Assembly (NCBI GenBank): GCA_032871835.1
Contig: CM065298.1
Coordinates: 75,172,154 to 75,236,153, forward strand
Length of the DNA: 64,000 nucleotides
Source: Dipteronia dyeriana
Lineage: Eukaryota; Streptophyta; Magnoliopsida; Sapindales; Sapindaceae
Direction of reading: 5' to 3'
Part shown: piece by piece, positions 41,840 through 52,129 of the stretch
Numbering within the stretch: the first letter of the stretch is position 1
Layout of the letters: each line of letters opens with the position of its first letter
Position numbers and translations under genes: made by a program
Notes under the pieces: model-generated
What the model was told of the DNA's origin: nothing
Seen by the model: the letters and a program-made list of their open reading frames with translations, nothing else
The model's database searches: none

Positions 41840-42430
41840 AGGCCAGAGATTAGCCGGGGAAGCCCCCTCTCTACTATTGATGCCACAGCCAGGTACCATC
41901 CCCCGCCATGAAGGGTCTGAGTATAAGAGCATAATTACCTTTTAGATCTCGAGACCAAGGATTAGCCGAGGAAGCCCCCTCACTACCCTTAATATCTTGG
42001 TCAGGCCACCGCCCCCAAGAAAGGTCTGAGTGTAAAACCGTAGTTGCAATCTAGAACTCGAAACCAGGATATAGCTAAATAGCCCTTCTGATGCCTTGGT
42101 CGGGCTACCACCCCCAATAAGGGTATGAGTGTAAGAGCACATTTACCATCCAGGTCTTGAGACTAGGATATAGCTAGATAGACTTCTTGGTACTTTGGTG
42201 GGGATACTACCCCCAAGAAGGGTCTGAGTGTAAGAGCATTGTTGCCATCTAGATCACGAGACCATAAAATAGCTAGATAGCCCTCCTGATGCCTTGGTTG
42301 GGGTACCACCCCCAAGAAGGGTCTAAGTGAAAGAGCATAATTGCTATATAGAACTTGAAAATAGGAAATAGCTAGATAGCCCTCTTGATGCCCTTGGCAA
42401 ATCTCCACCCCCGGGAAGGACCTAAGCTTT
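41840..42430 (+). repeat. Tat-F 3' region tandem repeats, about 99-bp unit
   Basis: Six units marked by AAGGGTCTGAG-like anchors at 41911, 42020, 42119, 42218, 42317 and 42416: one spacing of 109 bp, then 99 bp each. Units contain GATATAGCTAGATAGCCCT.. TGATGCCTTGGT.GGG.TACCACCCCC. Reverse complement of the arrays at 26889 and 47300. Confidence 0.92.
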
Positions 42431-43264
42431 AATGTTGATTTGCTTGATAGACCGAGATCGCCTTAACGAGGTACCTTCTCGAATACCGAAAAAAGGATTT
42501 AAAGTTTGAACAATGAATTATCAAAGATGCGAGTTACAATGCATGGGGACTCCTGCTAAAGATATAGGTTCCTACCAAGCGACAAAAATTGGAGTTAGGC
42601 ATCTACCCAACTAGTAGTTCTACGCTTAATGAAATCGAAGTTCTCTCTTTACCAAATTTGATTAAGTCAGGATTACTTCAGAGTCTGCATCTAGATCGAG
42701 GTCGAGAATGAAATAAGGAGATATCAGCCAAGTCAAAGTTTATGATTAGAGTTAACCAAAGTAAGCAAGAAAGAAAGCCTAGCGAATTTGCATTAATAAT
42801 AAGGGAGATTATCCCTTTGTAAGGCTACAATCATCAAACTGGGAACCAAAACCATGGTTTCAAGCTACACAAAATGAAAAGAGAAATAAAAGATCGACTA
42901 AACTGGTCATGAGTGAAGTAGGGAGCCCACCCCCCATTCCAAGCAATCAAAGCAAGTCATGAATAAATTGCAACAAGCTCCAACATTCTCCTGGTCCCCT
43001 ATTGTTGCTCTTCCTTATTGATGATCCTAGCCCTCTATGCCCCATTCCGGTGGCTTCTCATCCTGGTTGGCCATTTCAGTTGCTCCTTCTTTGTGAGACT
43101 GCCCATCTGCCTATAGCTCCACTTGGTCCTCCTCCAAGACCTTATTAACTATGGCCATAACCTCATGAGGGATGGTAACCTCCCAAATGATAGTAGCCGC
43201 CTCCGTTCCACTCTCATCGACCTCTAACTCTGCTCTAAGGGTCTTACGATGCAGTCACTGGCAT
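42431..43264 (+). other. Tat-F spacer before antisense gene
   Basis: No repeats or open frames recognised; it is the 3' flank of the antisense gene. Confidence 0.5.
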
Positions 43265-43896
43265 CCTCCTAGGCTATAAGTTGAATACCCTCAGATTTCT
43301 CAAGGTTAACACCGCTTGAGGTTTCCCCAGGGCCAGAGACCGGAAGGGTAGGAGGAAAGGAGAAAGATCTAACATAACTGGCCACTTTCTAGCTTCTACT
43401 AAGCTGGAAGGATCCGTTCCGTCACTATCAGGATGAGACATCTTCGTGACCTTGGTCATAATATCCTCTTTATCTCAGTCGATGATAGTGGAAAGGTCGA
43501 AGGGAAGAGGAAGAGCTTCTGTAACCTGGAAGGAGGCATAAAAGTACTCGTCGCTGAAAGAGGCATCCATATTTTCCTGTAGCTTGGCGACCTTAACATG
43601 CAGGGTCTGATTCTAGATTTCTAGCATCTTAGCCTCAACTTTTGAGGTGTCCCTTTGCTTAGCTCGGTGTTTAGAGTGATGGGTTTCTTGATCGAGGGAT
43701 CGTTTCAACCTCTCATAGTCATAGTGAAACTCGACTAACTCTTCCTTCATTCCTCTTTGGCTAGAGGTCATCTCTTGTACTAGAGCTTGAGCTGGCTTAT
43801 GAAACCCCATGGAATTCTTAGCTTCCGCCTCAGCTTTAGCTGAACGATAACTAAAAGAGACATATGATGACCCATGGCCACGTTGAATTTGAAGGC

Positions 43897-43973
43897 CTAC
43901 AGAAAAAAATAGAGTTCAAGTTAGAAAGTGATCGAGCCAACCATCACAATAAAAAATGAAAGATAATGGCTAC
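43897..43973 (-). other. Predicted intron, Tat-F antisense gene (conserved position)
   Basis: 77 bp on the minus strand, GTAGCCATTATC...TATTTTTTTCTGTAG, directly before AFKFNVAM. Tat-E has an intron at the same codon position. Confidence 0.7.
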
Positions 43974-44530
43974 CTCGGCCTAAAGGGCGGATCCCTTGGT
44001 GATCAGGATATCTACGGACATTGAAGCCATCAGGGAAAGACTGCCACCGGGGCAGAATGCAACAAATTGCCCCAAGACCTCTTCAAGCATGATAAAGATC
44101 GACTGATGTTGTGGGTGTACGAGAGGAACCACCTTAACTCCAACCTCGGAGTTCTTCGAAGCCCGAGGAATCGGGGACACAGACAGAGGGGCAGAAACAT
44201 CTGGCAAGTTAGCCATGGGGGTGAAAGAGGTAGCTGCAACAGCCGTGGGGACAACTAAGAAAGGAGCAGTAGCAGTCACTTTAGCAGTGGAGCTCCCTTT
44301 GCTTCCCACCTTGGTAGCCCGCGATACGAGGAGCACCTTCTTGGACCTAAGCTGAGAAGGGGATGGAGCGAGAATTGGTGAAGCACCAACTGGAATTGGT
44401 GAAGCACCAACTGGAATAGTTGGCCCCATTTTCTCTAAGGTAGCCAAGGGGACTTCCCGGGTGGACCTAGCAGGAGGAGGATGGGTGTGGGCTAACTAGG
44501 CCTCACGGGAAGCTGGAGCAACAACAAAAG

Positions 44531-44634
44531 CTGTTAAAATAAAAATAAAGATGTTAGAACTAAGCTAGCCAAGGAAATCGAACAAAGATGGCTCAACGCT
44601 ACTTTATTTACGATGAGTAGCAGTAAAAATTTAC
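44531..44634 (-). other. Predicted intron, Tat-F antisense gene
   Basis: 104 bp on the minus strand, GTAAATTTTTACTGC...TTCTAAC...TTTATTTTAACAG, after TLRVNRYL. It has a branch-like TTCTAAC and a T-rich tract before the acceptor. Probably the counterpart of Tat-E intron 1. Confidence 0.6.
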
Positions 44635-45603
44635 AGGTATCGATTCACCCTAAGAGTGTCAAAGGGATCAACAGTAGGAAACTTTAGGTTCAGGTAAATT
44701 CGTGTGAGGATGGCCTTCAAGATTGTTTCGGACTAGGCAAATAAAGAATCCCTGTCCAATGAGGGTTTGTCGTTGAAGAGCTACGGGGATCTCAAACTCG
44801 TGCCCACCAATGAAGATCGAGCTTTCCTAGTCTTCCCCTGCCAAAATGCACTCCTCCTTCCAGTAAGGATCCTTTTCTAAAGCGCCAGAAATGATGAAGT
44901 TTAGCTTGTTCTTGGCTTCGCATATAACTAACCTCAGGGGGCTCCAGACAGGCTTCCAATTTGAAAGAGGTAAGCTAGCTCCTCTACACCGGGCTCCCTA
45001 TTAACTTTGCTCATCTCATATTACTTCATCCACAGCATGAGAAAATTTACTAGATGCCATTAGAAGATAGGCGTCAACTGGAGAGGAACTAGCTTAAGAG
45101 CGTTGAGAGCTCGTCGAAGGGTGGGGTGAATGGGAAGCCTGACCTCATTCTCGATGGCCACAGCATGAATTGGCAACACACCTAGGAGGGTTGATGATGT
45201 TATAATTCTTAGGTGGAACAGAGATGGAAACGCTATCAAGGATGCCATACTTGACTCTCACACGATCAATCGACCTCAGGTCGGTGGTAGAATCTGGGAT
45301 GACCATGAAGTTGTAGGTAAGAAGTCTCTCTAGAAAGGAACCTGTAACTGTAGTTTGATCCTTTCTAGCGATAACCTTCTCAGGGTCCCTATAAGAATCT
45401 TTGTCGACCAGATTTAGAGGGCTATCAGGCTTGTTAGAAAACCCAGCTCCAATGGCAACGTTTCTATTCGACCGGAGACACTACAGGTTAGGAGGAGAGT
45501 CATCGCTGTCGAAGTTCTTTCGCATCCGTTTCCTTTGGATGAGCCTGGTATCTTTCTCACTATCGATAATGGAGTCAACTTAATCGTGGTTGGTTTTCAA
45601 CAT

Positions 45604-46017
45604 GTAGAGAAGAGTTTTTTTAAAGAGAAGATGAGTGTGTTGCTCATGAAGGCAACGAGAGGAAGTTTCTTATTTGAAACCATTTTTTTTTTGTTTTTTG
45701 AAATTTGAAAGAAAGAAAAGGATGAGGAAGGCGGTGAAATAACTAGTTTTAAATAGAGATAATTGAGTAGTGACGTAAGTGAGTTGGAAGCAAAATCTTT
45801 GGCCAATATTGCCTTAAATCTAGTAGGCAGGCGTAACGGAGCTAGATTATCTAGAGAAACATGTCGTTATGTGCTCGCCACATCACTCTTGCATTTAATG
45901 AGAAGATTTCCACCAATATTTTGAAAGCAACGATGGAGAAAAAAATTTCCCAACTAAAATAGGAAATCTTACTCCAACCCCAACTCAATCACCAGTGTTC
46001 AAGCCAGAAGGGACTTC
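45604..46017 (-). promoter_or_regulatory. Tat-F antisense gene upstream region with TATA-like box
   Basis: Minus-strand CTATTTAAAA (45747-45756) lies about 145 bp before the antisense start. The region ends at the purine tract GAAGGGACTTC that precedes the 3' LTR in the sense direction. Confidence 0.4.
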
Positions 46018-46350
46018 AGTTAATAACCAAATTTGGCTAAGGACAAAAGGGAAATTTTTCACTCTTCTTGCCCGAGTCCAAGCCCGAGATTACCCACCAT
46101 GGAACCGTGGGTCCTAGGACCCAGCTATGGGGGCACCCCACAAAAGCAAGAAATGGTAGTTGAGCTCTGGAAGCACCTAAGGTGGAGCCCGACATGATCG
46201 GATTGAGCTCTTTTCACCGATGCGGGAATTTAGGAACAGCTCGACGCATAACAATCCAAGCTGCCCGTGGTCAAAACTACCTTGTAACCTCTCCAGAAGC
46301 CCGCCATCCTCTCCAGAAATAATAAAGAACCTATAAAGACATCGAGTTTA
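46018..46350 (+). repeat. Tat-F 3' LTR, first part only
   Basis: Starts (T/A)GTTAATAACCAAATTTGGC after the purine tract, with the first T lost or mutated. It matches 35769-35990 of the 5' LTR from 46128 on. Homology to the 5' LTR stops near 46350, where LTR sequence in the opposite orientation begins. Confidence 0.75.
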
Positions 46351-46840
46351 TGCTATAACCTTACCGAGATCTACAGTTGATCTTGCCCTAATCGTGTTAT
46401 CACTTTTTGGTGATGATGGGGCTTTACGGGCTTTTTTCTACCCATGCAGGTTGAGATTATACCTTGATGAGGCAATATGGCATTTGCAAGACAAGTTCGG
46501 CACCCTGAAGGTCTCTTGGTGAAAGTAGAGATGGTAATATGCTCTAGGAAAGTGTCGCGAGATACCTCGGCCTTGGGGAACCTTGGTCCTTCCATATCGA
46601 CTTAGCTTCGGGCTTCTATCCTAGCATAGGGTGCTTGACGTGGTCACGTCTGGCTTTATTTGGTGAGCTTGGATACGTGTAAGATGCTCAAATTGTATAG
46701 GCAGCCTCGTCTTGCTCATGTAGGATCGCGTGGTAGCTCGACCTTGGGGACCTTGATATAATCTTTAATTTGGACCCTTACATGAAGGCTAGGAAGTGGA
46801 AAATTCTCCTTTGGTCCCTAACTAAATTTGGCTATTAACA
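46351..46840 (-). repeat. Tat-G 3' LTR, truncated
   Basis: Matches 52890-53363: GATCTT(A/G)CCCTAATCGTGTT, TTTTGGTGATGATGGGGCTT, GCAAGACAAGTTCGGCACCC, end GGCTATTAACA at 46840. Only the first about 470 bp of the LTR (element sense) are present. Confidence 0.85.
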
Positions 46841-47299
46841 AAAGTCCCCCCTAACTTTAACTTCGGTATATAGTTGGGGGTTGGAGTTGTAGTCATAATT
46901 TATAACACTTAAAGAATTTTTTTAACTCTTCTTACAGGTAGCCATTACTTTAAATGAAAATCATTCTCATCATGCTTGGCTCAAGCGAATCATGGTATAA
47001 GCATTCCAGCTTTAAAAATACTAGTATTTAGGCGAAAAGATCTTGGTAGGAAACTAGGGCTACTTTCACACTAGGTCTTTATACATAGAAGAAATGCAGG
47101 CATCTGGACTTGTAAAATAAATGAGCGGTGGCGGACCACAGATGGGGATATTCTCTTGGTGGAATTTTTCGATGCTCTAGTCAGTGTAAAATTTTATAAA
47201 TAAGAGAGGTAAGATGTGACAAACAGTATTGTTCGATCATGTAGGATGAAGCTCATGTGGCTAATCTGGGTACCTAGCGTTCCTTTTCCAGGAATCACT
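46841..47299 (-). other. Tat-G spacer next to 3' LTR
   Basis: Begins with the purine tract (minus strand) and is otherwise non-coding. The N-terminal part of an antisense gene, expected here from Tat-E, is not recognisable. Confidence 0.45.
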
Positions 47300-47720
47300 G
47301 TACTTAGATGAACTGGTGAAATAATCCTGGTAGGCAACTATGCCATCTATCCTTCAAGGCGGGGTTAACCCGACAGAGGCAGTAGGATGACTGTTTGGTT
47401 GTCCTGATCTCATGATCTTGTAGGCAACTATGCTCTTACACTCAGATCCTTCTTGAGGTGGTAGCCCAACCAAGGCATCAAGAATATTGGTTTGCTATCC
47501 TGGTCTCGAGATCTGGATGGCAACTACGCTCTTATACTCAGGCCCTTCTTAGGGTGGTAGCCTGACCTAGGCATCTGGAATGCTAGCTAACTATCCTGGT
47601 CTCAAGATCTGGATAGGAACTATGCTCTTACACTCAGACCCTTCTTGGGGGTGGTAGCCCGATCAAGGCATCGGAAAGTGTGGGTGCTTCCCCAACCAAT
47701 CCCTGGTCTCGAGACGATCA
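47300..47720 (-). repeat. Tat-G tandem repeats, about 96-bp unit
   Basis: Four units with anchors GCAACTATGC... at 47334, 47424, 47520 and 47616. They contain CTTACACTCAGA(T/C)CCTTCTTG..GGTGGTAGCCC.ACC and CCTGGTCTC.AGATCT. Same family as the arrays at 26889 and 41840. Confidence 0.9.
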
Positions 47721-48329
47721 ATGTCGAAATACCATGGCGATTCTCCTAGGGATTAATACGGTCCAGAGCATCAGGAGTACTGTGTAGCTTTCCTGGTAAT
47801 GGCGATCCTCCTAAAGGGATTTGATCCGGTCCAGGGGTATCTCGAACATAGGCGAATGGTGATCATAGGAGAGCTATCATAAGAATCGAAATCAAAGGAG
47901 ATACAAACTCATGGCGTTACTAATACGAGGTTATATCAATGTAAGTTGGTACAAATTGGTAACCAGCCTCACTCTAGGAGCTTTTTCACTAGTAGAATCT
48001 CTTGAAAAGGTCTGAGTTATGGGTGTAGATTATAGAGTGATCTTCTCTAAAAGATGCTTTTCATTATGAACCGATCACTAGGAGAAATCGTCCCATGTTA
48101 GGGGCCATTGGCCCTTCCACAGAGGTACCTGAGAGAATAATGAGCTCTTAGTCCCTAAGTGATGTGACTAGTTTAGAGGCCTGTTTACGGTAGATAAGAA
48201 TCATTAATAATTCTAATAGAGTTCGAGACCCTACTTTGAGTGAATCGTGACCTCTGGGTGCTCCTCGAACAGATCAGGACATCGATGACTCACTAAGGTA
48301 TTGAATAACCCAATACAAATGGAGATGAG
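47721..48329 (-). other. Tat-G non-coding segment
   Basis: Includes two copies of a short block with TGGCGATCCTCCTA.. GATT.AT.CGGTCCAG (near 47735 and 47808). No gene seen. Confidence 0.45.
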
Positions 48330-49700
48330 CCATTAGTATGATAGTCTTCGGGAGCAAGCTGATGCTGCTAAGGCAGAGCTCATGCAAGCCAATAGGGATG
48401 GATATTTATTTACAACTTACCAGGTGGATCAGGCTCTACCTCTCCCCATAATTATCATTGATGGATGGAAATTGAGGGGATCAAGAAGAATTTTGATATG
48501 ATAGCTGTGTATGCTCCGACGGTAGCTAGCAAGTTTTGGGCTACTAAAGCAGACCCTGGTTCGCACTCCTATGTTGTAGCAGAGGATCAATCCAAAGAGG
48601 GAGCTTCAGACCATCCTACCTCTCCATCTGAACCTGCTAAGAAGGTACTGTACCAGACTGAAACTACCAATGAGAGGGAGGTTCAGATTGGTTGGGTTGA
48701 AGAAGGAGATACCTAGTTTGACCCAACCTTGATAAGGGTGGTGGTCCATGTTGGCATAGCAAAAGTGAAATACATCCCTGTTGACCCTGCTAAAATAAAG
48801 GCCACAACTGAGGTGGCTATACAGGTGGCTATACAAGTGGTAGGTGAGCCCCTAAGTGATCCAGAAGTAAGTGCTTTGGATGGGGAAATTGCCCTATTAG
48901 GGGAGGTCAAACTAGAAAAATGTGGAGCTTACTACGGTAGCGAGGGGTGCAGCCATTCTGAATGAAACCCTCACCAGAATTGAGGCAACTGTTGCTAATA
49001 AGTAGGTAGACAGGAAGTGGATCTAGAATGCATATGATCTGGAAAGACTCGAGTCCATGTGCCATGCCTTGCAAGGATTGCTTGGAAAGAGGAGAAAAAA
49101 ATCTAGAGGAAGTGGTCTAAACTCTGTATAGCAGCATGGCTGCCTTGGAAGCCAAGGTGGGCGCTTCATTTGCTGAAGTCGAAACTTCTTGAGCTGATGG
49201 GTGCGTAGATGATGAGGAGAACTTGGAGCCTATCGCCAACTTCATGCCAAGCTGCATTAGGGTAGAACCTATCTCGAAGTCCATTCTACTGTAGAAGTTC
49301 ACGATGCATGGGGGCTCCAAACTTGTCTACCTCCCTATCTGAATCTGTTAAGGTAGAGGTTCATATAAATCCTACTAAGGAAATAGAGGTCCGAACTGTT
49401 CTGGCTAATGTAAGTCGCTACAGAAGTTCGTGATATAGGAGGAGCTTCAAACCTACGTATATATTTGTCTGAATCTGTCAAGGATGTTAAGATCTAGACC
49501 AATCTCACCAAGAAAAAGGAGGTCCATACTGTTGCCATAGTGGTAGAAGAGGATCTCGATTGATCCAACTGAAGAGAAGGTGGTCAAGGCTAACTCAAGC
49601 TGATCCAGCCGAGGTGGTGGAAGCTATCTCCAAAGTAGTGGCGCTAGAGGATTGTAACCCTTCCTCCAATAAAGTAGAAGGATTAGGGAGAAAGGAGCTG
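48330..49700 (+). pseudogene. Tat-G antisense gene, C-terminal part with internal repeats
   Basis: Opposite in strand to its element. Begins with SLREQADAAKAELMQANRDG and YLFTTYQVDQALPLP, the conserved coiled-coil end and Y.(Y/F)Q...ALPL motif of the Tat-E and Tat-F antisense proteins. An open acidic region follows (48465-48716, FDMIAVYAPTVASKFWATKA, EGASDHPTSPSEPAKK) and 48729-48965 (AEVAIQVAIQVV-like repeats). Further right, similar segments recur in broken frames: GASNLSTSLSESVKVEVH (49315) and GASNLRIYLSESVK (49440). The N-terminal domain is missing and there are stops. Function unknown. Confidence 0.6.
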
Positions 49701-49755
49701 CTACTGTTGAGGAGACTAACCAGGGAGGTGGATCGGTATCACAGTGGCTTACTAG

Positions 49756-50720
49756 GATGATGAAAGGCCTGATACAAGAGGAGTGGAGCCACTGGCACGA
49801 TATTGATCCAGAGGCATGCTAGGAATCCAATGAGTCCCTAGCAAATGAGAGAAGGCTCTGGACCCCTCCGGAATGGATAGGAACCATGGCGACTTACTTG
49901 GGCATTGGATGGCCAATATAAATGGAGAGGGGCCACTTGTATGATACCGGTCCAGAGGCATGTTTGGGTCTTAAGGAGTCCCTAGCAACTGAGAAAAGGC
50001 TATAGACCCCTTCAGAATGAGTAGGAACCATGGTGCCTCCCTAAGGCATTGGATGACCCAATATAAATGGAGATGGGCCACCTGTCTTGTACCGATCCGG
50101 TGGCATGCTTAGGATCTAAGGAGTCCCAAACAACTAAGAGAAGGCTCTAGATTCTGTTGGAATGAACCGAGAGCTCAATGGCTCACTTGGGAGTTGACCG
50201 ACCTTGTATGAGAAGTGAGGAGCCACTGGGCCTTACAGTGGGGCTGCTACTCATAAGGCTTGCTTAGGCATGTAGAAGGCCTTAGCAAATGTAGGAAGCC
50301 TCTAGGCACTCTTCGATCAGATCGAAGCTTCAGTGGATTGCTAGGGCGATGAATTTCCCCTGTACACATGGAGCGAAGCCACCGATCTTGTAGTTGTGCC
50401 ACTACGCCGGAGGCTTGTTTAGCCTCGTAAGAGGCTTGACCAAGTGTGGGAAGCCTCTTGGCACTCCTCGATCAGATCAGGTTTCGATGGCTTACTAGGG
50501 AGATGAATGGTTCGTTACACATGGAGCAAAGCCACCGGTTTGGTACTGGTCTAGAAGCATGCTTAGGATCATAAAAGTCTCCAGTAATTGAAAGAAGGCT
50601 CTAGACCCTGCTGGAATGAACTGGGAGCTTAGTGGCTCACTTGGACGTTGATCGACCCGGTATAAGAAGTGATGAACCATTGAGTTTTCTACTGGTCGTG
50701 CTACTCCAGATGCTACACAA
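49756..50720 (-). repeat. Tat-G second tandem array, 144-155-bp unit
   Basis: About seven degenerate units. The TCCAGAGGCATGC-like anchor occurs at 49807, 49951, 50096, 50251, 50406, 50550 and 50705, giving spacings of 144, 145, 155, 155, 144 and 155 bp. Each unit has GAG.CACTGG, A(A/G)GAGTC..TAG.AA.TGAGA.AAGGCTCT.GACCC and GG.TCACTTGGG. Unlike the 97-bp family. Two length classes (144/145 and 155) alternate in pairs. Confidence 0.88.
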
Positions 50721-51260
50721 CTCTGTTGGCTTCTCAGATTCATGAGTTGACATGCTATCGCTACCTATGAGCTTCAGATGGGTGGATACAGTGATATGAG
50801 GGGATCCGTATAACCAGGTACAAGTTAAATGGAACTACTGGATAGGAGGTTTACTGATAGTAGAGCAAATCTTCTGTAAGGAATTAGGAGAGGTGCAACT
50901 CTACAGTATAAGAGCTCTCGATATATCGGAATGGTTCAACTATATAGAAGATCTTCAGGTAGGGAGCTACTGTTTTGGCGTTATATGATTATATGAGCAG
51001 GTTCTCTTCATAGGAGCAGTATAACAAACCGGTTCCACCAGGAGTCCTACGTACCATATTTGCTCCATAATAAACAAAACTTGTTAAGCCACAAAATGAG
51101 CACCACACGTGGTGCCTAGGTGATATAGACAAACATGGAGAAAGGATATCATAAACAATGAATGTTAAATCTTTCACCTTAATAGTATAAGGATACTCAT
51201 ATAGAGACATGAAAGCTTTCAAAAGGGGTGTGGAAACTTTCCACAGACTGAGCCAGAAAG
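50721..51260 (-). other. Tat-G leader region
   Basis: Between the 5' LTR and the second array. Minus-strand start is the primer-site-like CTTTCTGGCTCAGTCTGTGG followed by AAAGTTTCCACACCCC. A 77-codon minus frame (51222-50989, MKAFMSLYEYPYTIKVKDLT) resembles nothing I know. Confidence 0.5.
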
Positions 51261-51489
51261 TGTTAACCGAAATTCACTAGAGGTGAGAAATATCAATCAA
51301 CACCCTTAACCCGCTAACCTTGAGAGCTGAATGAGGTAGGTACTTCGTACCATGGTGATTTTTTATGAATATGAATAATGGTATGGTAGGTAGGAGATAA
51401 TTCATCCTGCTCATCGGGCTTCACGCATATAGAGGTGACACATGGAGCTTGAGGTTCTATACGGGTAAAAAAGGGGGTTGATCCTAGTC

Positions 51490-51540
51490 CTTGGTCCTTG
51501 GTCCTTGGTCCTTGGTCCTTGGTCTTGGTCCTAGTATCTG
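51490..51540. repeat. 7-bp tandem micro-repeat GGTCCTT
   Basis: Five to six copies of GGTCCTT in series, then GGTCTTGGTCCTAGT. Inside the Tat-G LTR. Confidence 0.9.
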
Positions 51541-52087
51541 GTCTTCGCTCTAGGTGTTCTAGATCCAAATAGTGAGCAAAGAAGTAGGATTGGTGCTCCA
51601 TGATGATGTAGATGCGTTTATAGAAGATTGGACCACCCGATAGTGATTCTCAGCCTCTATGTACTTTCGATCGGGGTCGGAACCCGTCCTGGTAACCGGA
51701 GCTCGGCTCTGGACCCTGATTTATTCCTATAGTTCCTAGACCTATACAACGAGTAAGAAGGGGGGCTTGTCTGGCTTCAATGTCAAATCCTTGTCTGCTC
51801 CCGTAGGAAGGGTGCAGGAGAGCTCATCGACTCCCTTTAGATGGGTCTATGTAGTTTCTCCCCGTCTTGATATACGACTTTGGCATGTAATTGGAGGATA
51901 AGAGCGCTAGGTCCAGCGGGGTAGGAATCTCATACATATACATACATGCATAATACATGAGATAAATGGGAGAAAGACGAGTCTTATGTAGATAGAGGCA
52001 GACTGGCCAAGGGGGAAAAAGCATCGTGAATGATCACATGCTGAAAAACCCCGAGGCAGTATCAAGGGGAAGGAGAAAGACCCTTCC

Positions 52088-52088
52088 T

Positions 52089-52124
<36 letters not shown>
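52088..52124. repeat. (AT)n microsatellite
   Basis: About 17 AT dinucleotides in the Tat-G LTR. Confidence 0.95.

Positions 52125-52129
<5 letters not shown>

Larger units (their letters stand above)
43265..45603 (-). pseudogene. Tat-F antisense gene, two predicted introns
   Basis: Minus strand. Start by homology at 45603 (MLKTNHD, stop, VDSIIDSEKDTR), then RNVAIGAGFSNKPDSPLNLV, FMVIPDSTTDLRSIDRVRVK, SISVPPKNYNIINPP, VRLPIHPTLRRALNALKLVP with LQLTPIFWHLVNFLMLW (N-terminal 'gypsy type transposon' domain), NREPGVEELAYLFQIG. Intron 44531-44634, then a Pro/Ser/Ala-rich linker (44447-43980) ending SMSVDILITKGSAL. Intron 43897-43973, then AFKFNVAMGHHMS, a coiled coil (43613-43810, MKEELVEFHYDYERLKRSLD) and the conserved motif EYFYASFQVTEALPLPFDLS. 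An acidic/Ser tail runs to 43274. Stops and frameshifts present. Confidence 0.75.
35769..46350 (+). mobile_element. Tat-F: Tat-type Gypsy element, decayed
   Basis: On +: 5' LTR (35769-36805, missing its first about 110 bp), gag, deleted protease, RT, RNase H, second RNase H, integrase, tandem repeats (41840-42430), antisense gene (43265-45603, minus), and the first part of a 3' LTR (46018-46350). Both outer edges are breaks into other Tat LTR or repeat sequence, not target duplications. Catalytic residues in RT and integrase are mutated. Confidence 0.85.

Noticed and set aside
41840..42430. Regular repeats resembling a CRISPR array
   Set aside because: Units are about 99 bp, contiguous and degenerate with no unique spacers, in a plant retroelement 3' region.
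45597..45806. 69-codon minus-strand frame as the start of the Tat-F antisense protein
   Set aside because: Homology with Tat-E begins in another frame from about 45603; this frame is probably the 5' leader.
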